From the NCBI RefSeq assembly GCF_018687695.1, contig NZ_CP061303.1:1302001-1366000 (forward strand): 64,000 nucleotides of DNA, given 5' to 3'. A model generated the notes under the pieces. The model was not told the DNA's origin, did not search any database, and saw nothing but the letters and a program-made list of their open reading frames with translations. Within the stretch, counting starts at the first letter, position 1. Every line of letters begins with the position of its first letter. The position numbers were made by a program, and so were the translations under genes. Below are positions 26,651 through 35,352 of the stretch, piece after piece. Origin of the DNA: Polynucleobacter sp. MG-6-Vaara-E2 (GTDB lineage Bacteria; Pseudomonadota; Gammaproteobacteria; Burkholderiales; Burkholderiaceae).

Positions 26651-26682
26651 AAAAAATATTAAAAAAATAGCGGGCAATCCGC
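26651..26682 (-). terminator. Rho-independent terminator after ParA-like gene
   Basis: Stem GCGG/CCGC (26670-26673 with 26679-26682) and 5-nt loop. On the minus strand it is followed by a T-rich tract. It lies about 40 bp past the stop of the ParA-like gene at 26721. The stem is short, hence moderate confidence. Confidence 0.6.
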
Positions 26683-26720
26683 AAAATCTAATCACTTTTC
26701 TAAGAGCGATATTGCGCTTT

Positions 26721-27590
26721 CTATTCTTTCCCTCTTCTTAAAAACTTTGGGATAAAGCTAAATTCTTTACTCGGAGAGGCCTGACTCTTTGGTTGAGTTT
26801 GATTGACTCTAGTGCTAACTAAAGTTTTAGGTTGCTCAATAATTTTGCTTGCGGTTCTATTTATTGGATGCTTAGTCAGCAAATTTGGAGTAATTTTTTT
26901 TATGGGAACAAAAAGAGTGCTCAAAGACTCTAACTTTTCATAAATAAAATTTCCTAAATTGAGAAAATTTTCTGCAATTACAGGATCAGCAGATGTGCAT
27001 AAAAAACCTTCCTCATAATATCGGTCTATCCCAGGAATTCTATATATAGGCGGCGATACTGAGCAGTTTGTTAAAAAATCCAAACCACTAAATTTAGGAA
27101 TCTCGCTTTGACTTGGATCAATTCGACTTGGAACAACTACTACGGCTTGATTAATCAATCTCAATTTGTCCATATTTTTTTGAATATATTCCAATACAAA
27201 TATTTCTGTACTGGCAACCTCCAAGGAGGTATCAGAAGAAGGGACGATGATCAAATCAAAGTCTAGTAAAAAATCATATGGCAGACCAAAGGTCCATGTT
27301 AAATCGGCAATTACAATGTCGACACCAACAGAGTATGTATTAAGTGCTTGCCTTGCCTCCATAAGACTCCAATTTGAGCCTTGTTTAAAAAAAAGTTCTT
27401 TTTTGTAAACCCCTATATTGGGGTCATGAATTTTTTTTATTAGAGTTGCACCACTTGCTTGTCTATCAAAATCGATAAAAGAGATTTTCTTATGATGATG
27501 AGCAGAAAAATAACCAGCTAAATTCGAAGCAATTGTGCTCTTACCAACCCCACCTTTTTGATTGGTAATAATGATTTTTACTTGTTTCAT
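26721..27590 (-). CDS. ParA/MinD-family ATPase, paralogue 1
   Basis: A 289-residue Walker-type ATPase with deviant P-loop QKGGVGKST (residues 11-19), IDFDRQASG (switch) and VIADLTWTFGLPYDF (Walker B region). ParA/MinD proteins move or position cargo by nucleotide-dependent dimerisation on DNA or membrane. It is clearly paralogous to the protein at 37610-38512: shared blocks include PSSDTSLEVASTEIF, NxDFL-like LDFLTNC, PPIYRIPGID and a common C-terminal F[IL]PxFL basic tail (FIPKFLRRGKE). There is no parB neighbour and no parS site was seen. The gene stands alone with its own terminator. Cargo is unknown; the twin next to bactofilins suggests a cell-pole function. Confidence 0.9.
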   Translation of the reverse strand: MKQVKIIITNQKGGVGKSTIASNLAGYFSAHHHKKISFIDFDRQASGATLIKKIHDPNIGVYKKELFFKQGSNWSLMEARQALNTYSVGVDIVIADLTWTFGLPYDFLLDFDLIIVPSSDTSLEVASTEIFVLEYIQKNMDKLRLINQAVVVVPSRIDPSQSEIPKFSGLDFLTNCSVSPPIYRIPGIDRYYEEGFLCTSADPVIAENFLNLGNFIYEKLESLSTLFVPIKKITPNLLTKHPINRTASKIIEQPKTLVSTRVNQTQPKSQASPSKEFSFIPKFLRRGKE

Positions 27591-27793
27591 ACCTTTATTT
27601 CAAAGCTTGATTTTTTATTAAAAAATGTCTTATTTTAGTAATCACTAACACCCTAATTTTCTTATTCTTAACTAATATACATTAATGAGATTAATTATCT
27701 TCATTAAAGAAAAAACTGTCCTATGGTCAAGACTTATGGGGTTTAAAAAATAGCAAGTCAAGGCAAAAGAGATTTTTGGACCACAATTTAGGT

Positions 27794-29101
27794 TTACAGC
27801 ACCGCTCTAATTGCTCTAGTCACTACATCTTCCAACCAAGCAAAATCTATCTGTTCGTGAGCCTCACAGATAAACCAGGGCTCCCTAGAATCTGGCTCCA
27901 ACATGACACCATACTCTATTAGCTTCCAGGCAAAATTCTTATACAAGGAGTTATTCACTTTTCTCCACTGTCGATAATTTTGAGGAACTTCGCTAGAGAA
28001 GTGGATACCAAGCATTGCAGGAGGACCTGCAAAGGAGTGCTCAATTCCTGCCCCAGTAAATACGCGACCTAATAACGACCGAATTTTCTCTCCACTCTCG
28101 TCAATCGTTTTTAGGGCATTGGTATTGGCAAGTATCTCGAGTGTTGCATGCGCCGCACTCAAAGCAATCAGGTTGGCGGTATAGGTTCCACCATGGACAA
28201 CACCACCTTCGTGAGAACCAACTACATCCATGATGTTGGCTTTACCCCCAAAGGCAGCGACAGGATATCCATTTCCCATAGCCTTGGCATAAGTGGTGAG
28301 ATCGCCATATATTCCATAGAGAGATTGCGCCCCACCCTTTGCCACTCGAAAACCTGTCTTGACCTCATCAACTATTAGAATCGTACCGTTTTGGGTGCAA
28401 AGCTCGCGCAATCGCTGTAACCAACAATGACACGCTGCAATACTGCCCGCATTCCCAATAATGGGTTCCAATAAAACACATGCAAGAGAATCTTTTCGAG
28501 TAGCAAAAAGTTGTTCAAGAGATTCAAAATCATTGAGTTCAATAAAATCAACAAGCGCTCTAGTATTTTGCGGAATACCTGCCCCAAAAGGAATGATTTT
28601 AGGAGGGCAAGTATCGCCAGCATTCCAATGCTCAATATCTGATTTCCACATCATCTCGTCGACTAAGCCATGAAAGCTACCTTCGACAATTGCAATTCGA
28701 TCTCGCCCAGTAAATCCGCGCGCCGTTCTGACTGCCCCCATCACTGCTTCGGTACCGGAATTGGCAAAGCGTAATTTTTCAATTTGTGGGCACAGCTCTT
28801 TAATTTTCTTTACAACCTTAGTATCCAGTGATGTAGAAAAGCCTGATAAAGTTCCACCCTCACTAATTTGACGGATAACAGCTTGATCCACCCTATCGTC
28901 GCGATAACCCAAAATAATAGGCCCATAGCCTAATCGAAAATCAATATATTGCTTACCATCACAATCGGTTAATTTAGCGCCTTTCGCAGAGTCAACAAAT
29001 ACAGTCTGATCATCGCCCCAGTAGCGATAATTTTCAGCGACTCCCTGAGGCATATGCAAGTGAGCCTCTTGCATTAACTTTGACTGGTTCTTCAATATCA
29101 T
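27794..29101 (-). CDS. Class III PLP aminotransferase (glutamate-1-semialdehyde aminomutase-like)
   Basis: A 435-residue fold-type I PLP enzyme. Motifs include LRFANSGTEAVMGAVRTARG (phosphate-binding region), ILIVDEVKTGFR (PLP-ring Asp) and TTYAKAMGNGYPVAAFGG (Schiff-base Lys). The family also includes HemL, but loci outside haem operons generally act on other amino/oxo substrates. Here it is the last gene of a three-gene minus-strand unit with a hydroxyacid-dehydrogenase-like protein and a methyltransferase, so it is likely to act in a small biosynthetic or catabolic path rather than haem synthesis. Substrate is unknown. Confidence 0.85.
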   Translation of the reverse strand: MILKNQSKLMQEAHLHMPQGVAENYRYWGDDQTVFVDSAKGAKLTDCDGKQYIDFRLGYGPIILGYRDDRVDQAVIRQISEGGTLSGFSTSLDTKVVKKIKELCPQIEKLRFANSGTEAVMGAVRTARGFTGRDRIAIVEGSFHGLVDEMMWKSDIEHWNAGDTCPPKIIPFGAGIPQNTRALVDFIELNDFESLEQLFATRKDSLACVLLEPIIGNAGSIAACHCWLQRLRELCTQNGTILIVDEVKTGFRVAKGGAQSLYGIYGDLTTYAKAMGNGYPVAAFGGKANIMDVVGSHEGGVVHGGTYTANLIALSAAHATLEILANTNALKTIDESGEKIRSLLGRVFTGAGIEHSFAGPPAMLGIHFSSEVPQNYRQWRKVNNSLYKNFAWKLIEYGVMLEPDSREPWFICEAHEQIDFAWLEDVVTRAIRAVL

Positions 29102-29127
29102 AATAGGGACTATAAATAATAGAAATG

Positions 29128-30054
29128 CTATGAGAGTGAGCTTATTTGATCGGGGCGTAGATACATCCCTACCCTGTCCTCTAATAATTTGACTACATGT
29201 AATTCAGCAGCTGAGTCCCCGTATATTGCTTTGGCCTCTTCAAAAATTTTCTGCACAAATTGACCCATCGTCAAGTCAAATCCTTGAGATTGCGCAATTT
29301 GATTCACCAGGGCCAAATCCTTGCAACACAAAGCTAAAGAGAAGCTTGGGTCGTAATGACCAGCGAAGATAGAGGGAATATCATGCTGAGCTACCCAACT
29401 ATTACCAGCAGAAGACTGAATTGCTTGGGCGACAATTTCTAGAGGAATATTTGCTTTAGCGCCAAGCATTAGGGCTTCGCCAATCACTGCTGCGTGTGTA
29501 AACCATAATAAATTTGTTAGTAACTTTATCGTGGCACCATTACCTGGCTTACCGACATAAAATATTTTTTCGCCAAGTACTTCAAAGATGGGTTTATGCC
29601 GTTCAAAATTTGAGAGGTCGCCGGCAACAAATATCGATAATTTACCCAGTGCTGCAAAATCAACCGCATTGGTAACTGGTGCCTCTAAAAAACCAACATT
29701 TTTATTAGCCAATTCCTGTGATAATTCTTGTGCAAGTTCTACAGAGCTTGTAGAGGTATCAATGATTGTTGATTCTGGTTGTATTGAATCAATGAGGCCA
29801 TTGGGGTCAAACATCACCTCCTTCACTTGGTTTGGTCCTGGCAAAGAGCAAATTACCACTTGAGAGTGTTTGCCTAACTCAGTAATACTTTTTGCAAAAC
29901 TAGCCCCTAGAAGTAATAAGTTATCAGCCTTATGGGTATCGCGATCAAAAACACTAACTCGATATCCGGCTCTGATTAAATTGGCAGCCATGGGATTACC
30001 CATATTTCCAATCCCAATAAAGCCAATGGATGGCTTATCTGATAATTTAGACAT
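29128..30054 (-). CDS. NAD(P)-dependent beta-hydroxyacid dehydrogenase (HIBADH family)
   Basis: A 308-residue two-domain dehydrogenase. A Rossmann motif GFIGIGNMGNPMAANLIRAG (11-30) binds NAD(P). A catalytic Lys lies in GNGATIKLLTNLLWF. Substrate-binding EAPVTNAVDFAALGKLSIFV stands where family members have EAPVSGG, a small deviation that may reflect a different substrate. It lies 26 bp upstream of the aminotransferase gene and 2 bp downstream of the methyltransferase gene, so the three are almost certainly one transcript. Confidence 0.87.
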   Translation of the reverse strand: MSKLSDKPSIGFIGIGNMGNPMAANLIRAGYRVSVFDRDTHKADNLLLLGASFAKSITELGKHSQVVICSLPGPNQVKEVMFDPNGLIDSIQPESTIIDTSTSSVELAQELSQELANKNVGFLEAPVTNAVDFAALGKLSIFVAGDLSNFERHKPIFEVLGEKIFYVGKPGNGATIKLLTNLLWFTHAAVIGEALMLGAKANIPLEIVAQAIQSSAGNSWVAQHDIPSIFAGHYDPSFSLALCCKDLALVNQIAQSQGFDLTMGQFVQKIFEEAKAIYGDSAAELHVVKLLEDRVGMYLRPDQISSLS

Positions 30055-30056
30055 TT

Positions 30057-30767
30057 CTATACACGCTTAAACTCCAGAAAGTGACAATGCGTCTTAGCCC
30101 TGCTTTCATATACAAATCCATAGTTTGCTAATAATTGCTTAGCATCGGCAAAACTATAAGTACGATAGTGAATGGTTTGAGCCATAACGCGGTCGTCTTT
30201 ATCATCTAAGTAATAGTGCTTTGTAAATCCAAGTTCTAATGGTTCAATTTTTTGCGAATAAATCATTCCATTAGTTATAGGCTTCTCATAATCGTGATGG
30301 GGCCCTTGAATTCCAAGCAGCAACTTTCCACCGATCTGGACAAATTTACTCAAATTCTCTAGCCCAAGATGATTTAACTGCTCATCATAAATATGGCTTA
30401 CCAAAAGTGGCTCTTTATCACCATCAATCACAAAATACCAAACGCCGCCATAAGAAAAAGCCAAACGATATTGCTGCTCCAAATCTAACTCTGTAATATT
30501 TTGTCGGCTGAGTTTGATATTTGGAAATGATTCCAGTCTCTTTTGCGCAATATTAAGCATTGATTGGGTTAAATCAATCCCTCGAATATTCGCATGCGGT
30601 TGACGCTTGGCAATTTCTTCCAATATTAAACCAGTGCCGCAGCCGATTTCTAAGACATTTTCAAAAGGTTGGTGGTTAAGCAAACCATCCACAATGGCTG
30701 GATAGTCGTAATAACCAGAAGTCATAATCATGTCGTAATAATTCGACATCTTGGTGTAATCACCCAT
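30057..30767 (-). CDS. Class I SAM-dependent methyltransferase
   Basis: A 236-residue Rossmann-fold methyltransferase. Motif I is VLEIGCGTGLILEEIA (about 38-53), the acidic end of strand 2 is NIRGIDLTQSML, and post-I is ITELDL. It methylates an unknown small molecule or lipid-type substrate. It starts the operon with the dehydrogenase (2-bp gap) and the aminotransferase. The first residues (MGDYTKMSNYYDMIMTSGYY) resemble the substrate lid of small-molecule methyltransferases. Confidence 0.85.
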   Translation of the reverse strand: MGDYTKMSNYYDMIMTSGYYDYPAIVDGLLNHQPFENVLEIGCGTGLILEEIAKRQPHANIRGIDLTQSMLNIAQKRLESFPNIKLSRQNITELDLEQQYRLAFSYGGVWYFVIDGDKEPLLVSHIYDEQLNHLGLENLSKFVQIGGKLLLGIQGPHHDYEKPITNGMIYSQKIEPLELGFTKHYYLDDKDDRVMAQTIHYRTYSFADAKQLLANYGFVYESRAKTHCHFLEFKRV

Positions 30768-30899
30768 TTATTCTTAATCTCTCATTAATAATTTTGTATT
30801 TTTTAATTAAACTGCTTTTTACTATACTCAAATACTCCAATTAACTCATTTGTGGGTCTGTATAGTTATAGCCTGGAAGAACAATATTTTTAATATTTA

Positions 30900-32540
30900 T
30901 CATTCCTTAAGGGGCACATGGGATTGCCGATTTTCTAAAAGGAGTAACACTATTTTTCTTTGTAAACCCGAAACATTATCAGGGTCATCAAAGTATTTAG
31001 AAAGCTTTTGAATATCTGAAGCACTTATAATTTGCTGTAACTTTGAAATCGTAATTTTTAATTCCTCAGCCGCAATCTCGGGATGGGAAATTAAATACTC
31101 AAGCCCATGCCCACTTGAATTTCCGCCATCATTTTTATAACCGACAGTTTGCTCTAGGCCCATTTGTACTTTAGCTTTTTCAAGCAAGCGATTAAGCTCA
31201 TCTTGCGATAAATGCAGACGCTTGGCTTCTGCCTCTATTAACTCTTGCTCCTCCTCAGAGATCACCCCATCCTCTAGCATTTTATAAAGATCATCCATCA
31301 TTGATTCACGATCAATACGAAGTTGATCACTTAGGGCCGATGAAAGAATAGCAGCTGGAATAGCAAATATACCGATACCCAGTAGTGCCAAAATAATCGT
31401 TATTGCCCGACCGACTGGCGTTATAGGGGTTATATCACCGTAGCCAACACTTGCAAGGGTGATCACGGACCAATAAATCGCTTGGGGGATATTTTCAAAC
31501 TTATCAGGTTGCGCTTCATGCTCAAATAAATAGCCCAAGCAGGCAGCCAGCATGACCAGAAGCAACATAATGAAGATAGAAGCTTTCATTACCGGCCACT
31601 CACGGCGAATGACAATAAAGAGTGACTCAGTTGCCCCAGAATAACGAGCCAACTTAAGTAAGCGCATCAGCCTAAAAACCCGTAAGAATCGTAAATCAAA
31701 CAGATGATGTAAAAAGCTTTCTAAGTAAAAAGGTAAGACGGAAAGCAAATCAATGATGCTAGTTGGTTTAGCAGCATTTTTTAGTCGCCCCATGAACCAA
31801 GTTTTGTAAGCGGGATCTTCTGGGGCACTATAAATACGCATTAAATACTCTGTAGAGAAGATACCTACCGCAATTGCATCTAGAATGATAAATTCTGAAT
31901 GTAGATAGTAATTAATGCTTTGTACTGATTCGAGAATGACGGCCAAGACAGAGATGATTACCCATACGACAATAAATAGATCGAAGATATGATGTAATTC
32001 GCCACTTGTTGGAGTTTCATTTACTAATGCATAAACCTTATATCGAAATGATTTTCCTTGATTTTTTTTCAGAAAATCACTTACTGCAGGTATTAGAGCT
32101 CTAAATAATTTGAATAAACGTAATAGACGCAATGCTCTGAGGATCCTCAAATCAGCATTGAAAAATGCCCCAAGATAAAACGGCAATATCGAAATTAAGT
32201 CAATCAGCGCAAATGGGCTCTTAAAAAAAGCGAATCGTGGTAGCTTTGTATTCTTAAATGATGGGTCCTCTGGAGCAACGTAAAGTCTCAAGACATATTC
32301 AATTGAGAAAATTGCTAAAGAAAAAATATCAAAGAGATGGAAAATATTTTGACGCGAGTCATAAATAATGGGAATATGCTCTAAAACCAAACCGGCCATA
32401 TTTAGTAAAATCATATAAGTAATGAAATGCTCAAACTGACTGTGGTAGTTCTTTTTTATTTGATGATTAAAAAATAAATCATAAATATGTCTTCGCAATC
32501 GAATATTTAATTGTGAAGGTAAGTTGGCACTAAAGTTCAT
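30900..32540 (-). CDS. Potassium channel with two tandem voltage-sensor domains and one pore
   Basis: A 546-residue ion channel. Residues 35-150 form one four-helix voltage-sensor domain whose S4 is RILRALRLLRLFKLFR (132-147). Residues 185-300 form a second, recognisably duplicated one, with S4 at RFLRVFRLMRLLKLAR (284-299). Both contain the blocks [ST]EY-x-[LM]R-[LI]Y-x-APEDP and IDL-[LI]S-[VI]LPFYL. Only the second is followed by a pore: S5, filter TLASVGYGD (361-369, K+-type) and S6. The C-terminal tail (about 405-546) is helical and acidic (MLEDGVISEEEQELIEAEAK), like an SHOCT-type region. The doubled sensor on a single-pore subunit is unusual. The gene overlaps the upstream 32537 gene by 4 bp. 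Confidence 0.87.
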   Translation of the reverse strand: MNFSANLPSQLNIRLRRHIYDLFFNHQIKKNYHSQFEHFITYMILLNMAGLVLEHIPIIYDSRQNIFHLFDIFSLAIFSIEYVLRLYVAPEDPSFKNTKLPRFAFFKSPFALIDLISILPFYLGAFFNADLRILRALRLLRLFKLFRALIPAVSDFLKKNQGKSFRYKVYALVNETPTSGELHHIFDLFIVVWVIISVLAVILESVQSINYYLHSEFIILDAIAVGIFSTEYLMRIYSAPEDPAYKTWFMGRLKNAAKPTSIIDLLSVLPFYLESFLHHLFDLRFLRVFRLMRLLKLARYSGATESLFIVIRREWPVMKASIFIMLLLVMLAACLGYLFEHEAQPDKFENIPQAIYWSVITLASVGYGDITPITPVGRAITIILALLGIGIFAIPAAILSSALSDQLRIDRESMMDDLYKMLEDGVISEEEQELIEAEAKRLHLSQDELNRLLEKAKVQMGLEQTVGYKNDGGNSSGHGLEYLISHPEIAAEELKITISKLQQIISASDIQKLSKYFDDPDNVSGLQRKIVLLLLENRQSHVPLKE

Positions 32541-33106
32541 AACTTAAACTCTCCGATTTTTACAAGGTAATACCCCGTATCACAAAGACTTAAACGAACA
32601 TGCATATCACCGATGAGTTTTTGATCACCTTCCATCTGCGATGTCTGAGGGGGGCCTGCGGGATTTAAAGTCAATAACTCAAAGATAAAGGCACCGCTAG
32701 TTCCTAAATCGTGCTTATTGCATTGCCCTGCGTATATAGGCGACTCAGGCATAAGTAGGTTGGTATAACCATGAAACGGGCCATGGCTTGAAAAGATAGA
32801 ATCAAGGCATTCTCTCCAAGTATTAGCTTTGCCCACATTGCTGGTCTGACCCTCTTTTAAGGCGCTACAAAAATTTTTGTCAGATAAATTTTCAGAATGT
32901 GGATCATTTGGAATAGCATTAAACCAAGCAAGGATACTTTCGCCATTTTTTAGAGATTCCCCAACTTTTGAGGCCCTATGATAATTACCTATCCCAAGGT
33001 AGACAACGACCGAAATATTTGCCAATAGAACCAAAACAAATAGAAAATCAGAAAAACGCATTCCGTGAAATAGTTCTTGAGTTTTTTTAAGCAAAAGAGT
33101 CTCCAA
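32537..33106 (-). CDS. Membrane-anchored periplasmic protein, hypothetical
   Basis: Not recognised. 189 residues, with one membrane segment near the N-terminus (about 20-41, DFLFVLVLLANISVVVYLGI) and a periplasmic domain containing four Cys residues (CSALKEG, WRECLDS, GQCNKH, SLCDTGYY), probably two disulphides. Its stop overlaps the channel start (ATGA, 32537-32540), so translation is coupled and the protein may be an accessory subunit or sensor for the channel. Confidence 0.75.
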   Translation of the reverse strand: METLLLKKTQELFHGMRFSDFLFVLVLLANISVVVYLGIGNYHRASKVGESLKNGESILAWFNAIPNDPHSENLSDKNFCSALKEGQTSNVGKANTWRECLDSIFSSHGPFHGYTNLLMPESPIYAGQCNKHDLGTSGAFIFELLTLNPAGPPQTSQMEGDQKLIGDMHVRLSLCDTGYYLVKIGEFKL

Positions 33107-33157
33107 AAACCATCGGGTGATTTAAACAGTTAGACCACTAATTACAACTAGCGTATA

Positions 33158-33379
33158 GTGAATAATCGTAGAGAAGACCATTTATCAACACCATCTATGT
33201 TATTGCAAACCATACTTCAAAATTTCTTAAGAAGAACTAAAAAGGTCAAAACAACCTCTGATGTCTCTTTGTCCCCTGCCGCTAGTAGCATAATGCAAAA
33301 ATTAGCGGAATATGAACAAAATCAGATAATTGATAAAGATGTAGAAAAAGGTTCTGATCCTAAAAACAAAAAGGGTTGA
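33158..33379 (+). CDS. Small hypothetical protein, 73 aa
   Basis: Not recognised. A GTG start at 33158 (or an ATG at 33197) opens a polar, basic frame (FLRRTKKVKTT, later EKGSDPKNKKG). It is divergent from the membrane protein at 32537-33106. Codon use is not obviously abnormal, but the evidence for expression is only the open frame. Confidence 0.4.
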   Translation: MNNRREDHLSTPSMLLQTILQNFLRRTKKVKTTSDVSLSPAASSIMQKLAEYEQNQIIDKDVEKGSDPKNKKG

Positions 33380-33445
33380 GCGCTTGGGCCTCCAATTTTC
33401 GACCAAATAACTGTCATGTGACCGAAATAGCCCTTAAGCACCCTT

Positions 33446-33817
33446 TTATTGATCAGTCATAGCGAATTTCTTAATTTTTTCCAAAATTGCCAAACTGGCT
33501 AAAATTTGGTTTGCAATACGACAATCAATATTCCCTTTAGACAGCTCATAGAGCACAAGATCAGGTCTTTGATCTTGAGGGGCTAAAAGCAGAGCCTTTA
33601 AAACCTGAGCTTCAGTCATTTTGGAATGGATTTCTAGTGGGGTTAAGTTGACCTTAACTGCTCCCCCTTTCATTCCAAAGCGAACCTGAGCCATCTCTAG
33701 CAGTTCACTAAGTTGCTTTTCTTGCAAATCTTCAAGCGTTGGCAAACGAAACAAATCGTTAGCGGAAGGTGACATCGTAGCGCTATTTTGAGGTTTTTTA
33801 TAAACAAGGTCATCCAT
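33446..33817 (-). CDS. Hypothetical cytoplasmic protein, ~123 aa
   Basis: Not recognised. I place the start at the ATG 33815-33817 because GGAGAGAAG precedes it; a longer frame to 33916 would overlap the upstream gene. The product (MDDLVYKKPQNSATM ...) is soluble and helical, with a central LTPLEIHSKMTEAQVLKALL and a possible helical hairpin at the end. It belongs to a minus-strand run of unknown genes (33.4-37.2 kb) upstream of which lie the ParA-like and bactofilin genes. Confidence 0.65.
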   Translation of the reverse strand: MDDLVYKKPQNSATMSPSANDLFRLPTLEDLQEKQLSELLEMAQVRFGMKGGAVKVNLTPLEIHSKMTEAQVLKALLLAPQDQRPDLVLYELSKGNIDCRIANQILASLAILEKIKKFAMTDQ

Positions 33818-33884
33818 ACAGATTCTTCTCTCCAAAGTTTTAACTAGGTCTTTAGACTCTGTTAAGAGGCAAATCAGATGAAAT

Positions 33885-34442
33885 TTAGGGCTCTGACACC
33901 ATCTGCGCTTCAGCAAATTTCATCTCTAAGGCCAGTCTTTTAAATCCATGCAGATCTGGATAGGTTTTTGATAGGTAATAAATCAGCTCCCGATCGGTCT
34001 TACCGTATTGGTGATCTTTGAGCATTAACCTTAATGCCCAAATTAACTGCAATGAAGCGCGGTCATCCCGCAAAATTTTTGCTCTTTCCTCTGCATTTTG
34101 GTCCAAAGCCTCTAGATCAATTTCTTTTGCAAAGGTGAGTAACTTTTCAGGCATATTCCACTGGATACCATTGTGAGCCCAAAATAAAAATCGCTTAAAG
34201 TCAACGCGCATATTCTGCGCAGAGAAATTTTGCATCCAAGCATGCTCTGTCAGTAAATCAAGTTTCGTCTTAAATTCAGAATATATTCCTTCAAAATTAT
34301 CCTGCTCAAAATGAAGCTCGCCAGCCGGGTCTCTTCTAGGAAATTTAATTTGTCGAGGATTAATATCCAGAACCAAAGCAGCCGCTTGCCAGGTATAGAC
34401 GTATTGCTTGGCAACCCAATAATCCCACTCTTGATCAGTCAT
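33885..34442 (-). CDS. Hypothetical protein, 185 aa
   Basis: Not recognised. Soluble, helical and acidic-aromatic, with WDYWVAKQYVYTWQAAALVL at the N-terminus and an LLTFAKEIDLEALDQNAEER segment in the middle. The N-terminus resembles small DNA- or protein-binding domains with conserved Trp, but no motif decides it. It precedes the 33446-33817 gene by 67 bp on the same strand. Confidence 0.7.
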   Translation of the reverse strand: MTDQEWDYWVAKQYVYTWQAAALVLDINPRQIKFPRRDPAGELHFEQDNFEGIYSEFKTKLDLLTEHAWMQNFSAQNMRVDFKRFLFWAHNGIQWNMPEKLLTFAKEIDLEALDQNAEERAKILRDDRASLQLIWALRLMLKDHQYGKTDRELIYYLSKTYPDLHGFKRLALEMKFAEAQMVSEP

Positions 34443-34537
34443 ACAATAGGCTTATCTCAAATCAATAAAAGCATAGCTTACTATGACCTAGGCTTGCTTT
34501 GCCTGTTAATTTGATGACTATTAGATAGACTAACAAA

Positions 34538-34555
34538 CTGATTCCACGGGATCAG
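34538..34555 (-). terminator. Possible weak terminator after 34579 gene
   Basis: CTGATCCC-GT-GGAATCAG type dyad (one mismatch) about 24 bp past the stop of the minus-strand gene at 34579. On that strand it is followed by TTTGTTAG. The T-tract is short. Confidence 0.35.
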
Positions 34556-34578
34556 AATTTTTAAACCGCCAGGCGTAA

Positions 34579-34779
34579 CTAATTTTTGACATCCTTAATT
34601 GAGCGCGCCTCAGAAGCGTATTGCTCTGCTATGACTGAGAAGTACTTCAAAGCATCGGGGTCAATTGTAATTTCCTCCGTTTTTTTGTAGTCAAGTACTG
34701 TCCTTGCCTCCAAAAAGAGATAAAAGCAAATAAATAGCATTAGGAGGGCAAAAACAAAGGGTGCAATGTAGACCTTCAT
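34579..34779 (-). CDS. Small single-pass membrane protein, 66 aa
   Basis: Not recognised. One membrane segment at about 5-24 (IAPFVFALLMLFICFYLFL), then a charged helical tail ending in VKN. A good ribosome-binding site (GAAGGG, 6 nt before ATG) supports translation. It starts 14 bp after the 34794-34979 gene and is probably co-transcribed with it. Confidence 0.65.
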   Translation of the reverse strand: MKVYIAPFVFALLMLFICFYLFLEARTVLDYKKTEEITIDPDALKYFSVIAEQYASEARSIKDVKN

Positions 34780-34793
34780 TAGAGACCCTTCGC

Positions 34794-34979
34794 TTAAGCT
34801 ATTTTCACAATCTTCGATTTAATGGGATGAATCACACTGGGCAAAATAGTGTTGGAATTCATCATTTTTTCAAGCCGCCCCTGCCAAACTAGGCGGTCTC
34901 GCACTAAATCCTCTATCGCCAGCTGAGTAAAGCTTGATGCTCCAATAGTCGCATTGCTGTTGTCTTGAGATGGGTTCAT
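34794..34979 (-). CDS. Small hypothetical protein, ~61 aa
   Basis: Not recognised. The frame is open to 35021, but a near-perfect Shine-Dalgarno (AGGAGG at 34987-34992) lies 7 nt before the ATG at 34977-34979, which decides the start (MNPSQDNSNATIG). The product is soluble, with a likely helix TQLAIEDLVRDRLVWQGRLE and a basic end. It may act with the small membrane protein encoded just downstream. Confidence 0.6.
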   Translation of the reverse strand: MNPSQDNSNATIGASSFTQLAIEDLVRDRLVWQGRLEKMMNSNTILPSVIHPIKSKIVKIA

Positions 34980-35352
34980 TAACATGCCTCCTATTAAGAT
35001 ACGCTGACGTGTTAAGACCATCCTAGACGCTCTTGCGATCTTAATAAAGCTTTTATCATCAACAAAAGCTCTTTTCTCGCTTAGTGAAATTCAAATTGAA
35101 GTTATTGATTTGTATAGACTTTATTTTCAGGAACCGGCACGATTTTCCTAGAGGTGTGCCACCTTCACAGAATTACTGCATAAATTCATTCATTTAAGGA
35201 TTTATTCAAAAGAAAATCTGAAGTAAACGCTTAAACCGACTGATTAGACTAGACTTTTTATTAATTGAGCCTTTTGATATAAGTAAAAGTCACTACAAAA
35301 AGCTAACTTATACCCAAACTGTCTGAAGGCTGTATCCGCAATTGTTAACCGA
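34980..35352. other. Intergenic region with no clear gene
   Basis: About 370 bp, AT-rich, between two minus-strand genes. It holds the ribosome-binding site of the 34794 gene and presumably its promoter. No tRNA-like fold, strong hairpin or open frame with a start and ribosome-binding site was found. Confidence 0.5.

Noticed and set aside
27794..29101. HemL (glutamate-1-semialdehyde aminomutase) for haem synthesis
   Set aside because: The operon context is not haem-related, and only family-level motifs match.
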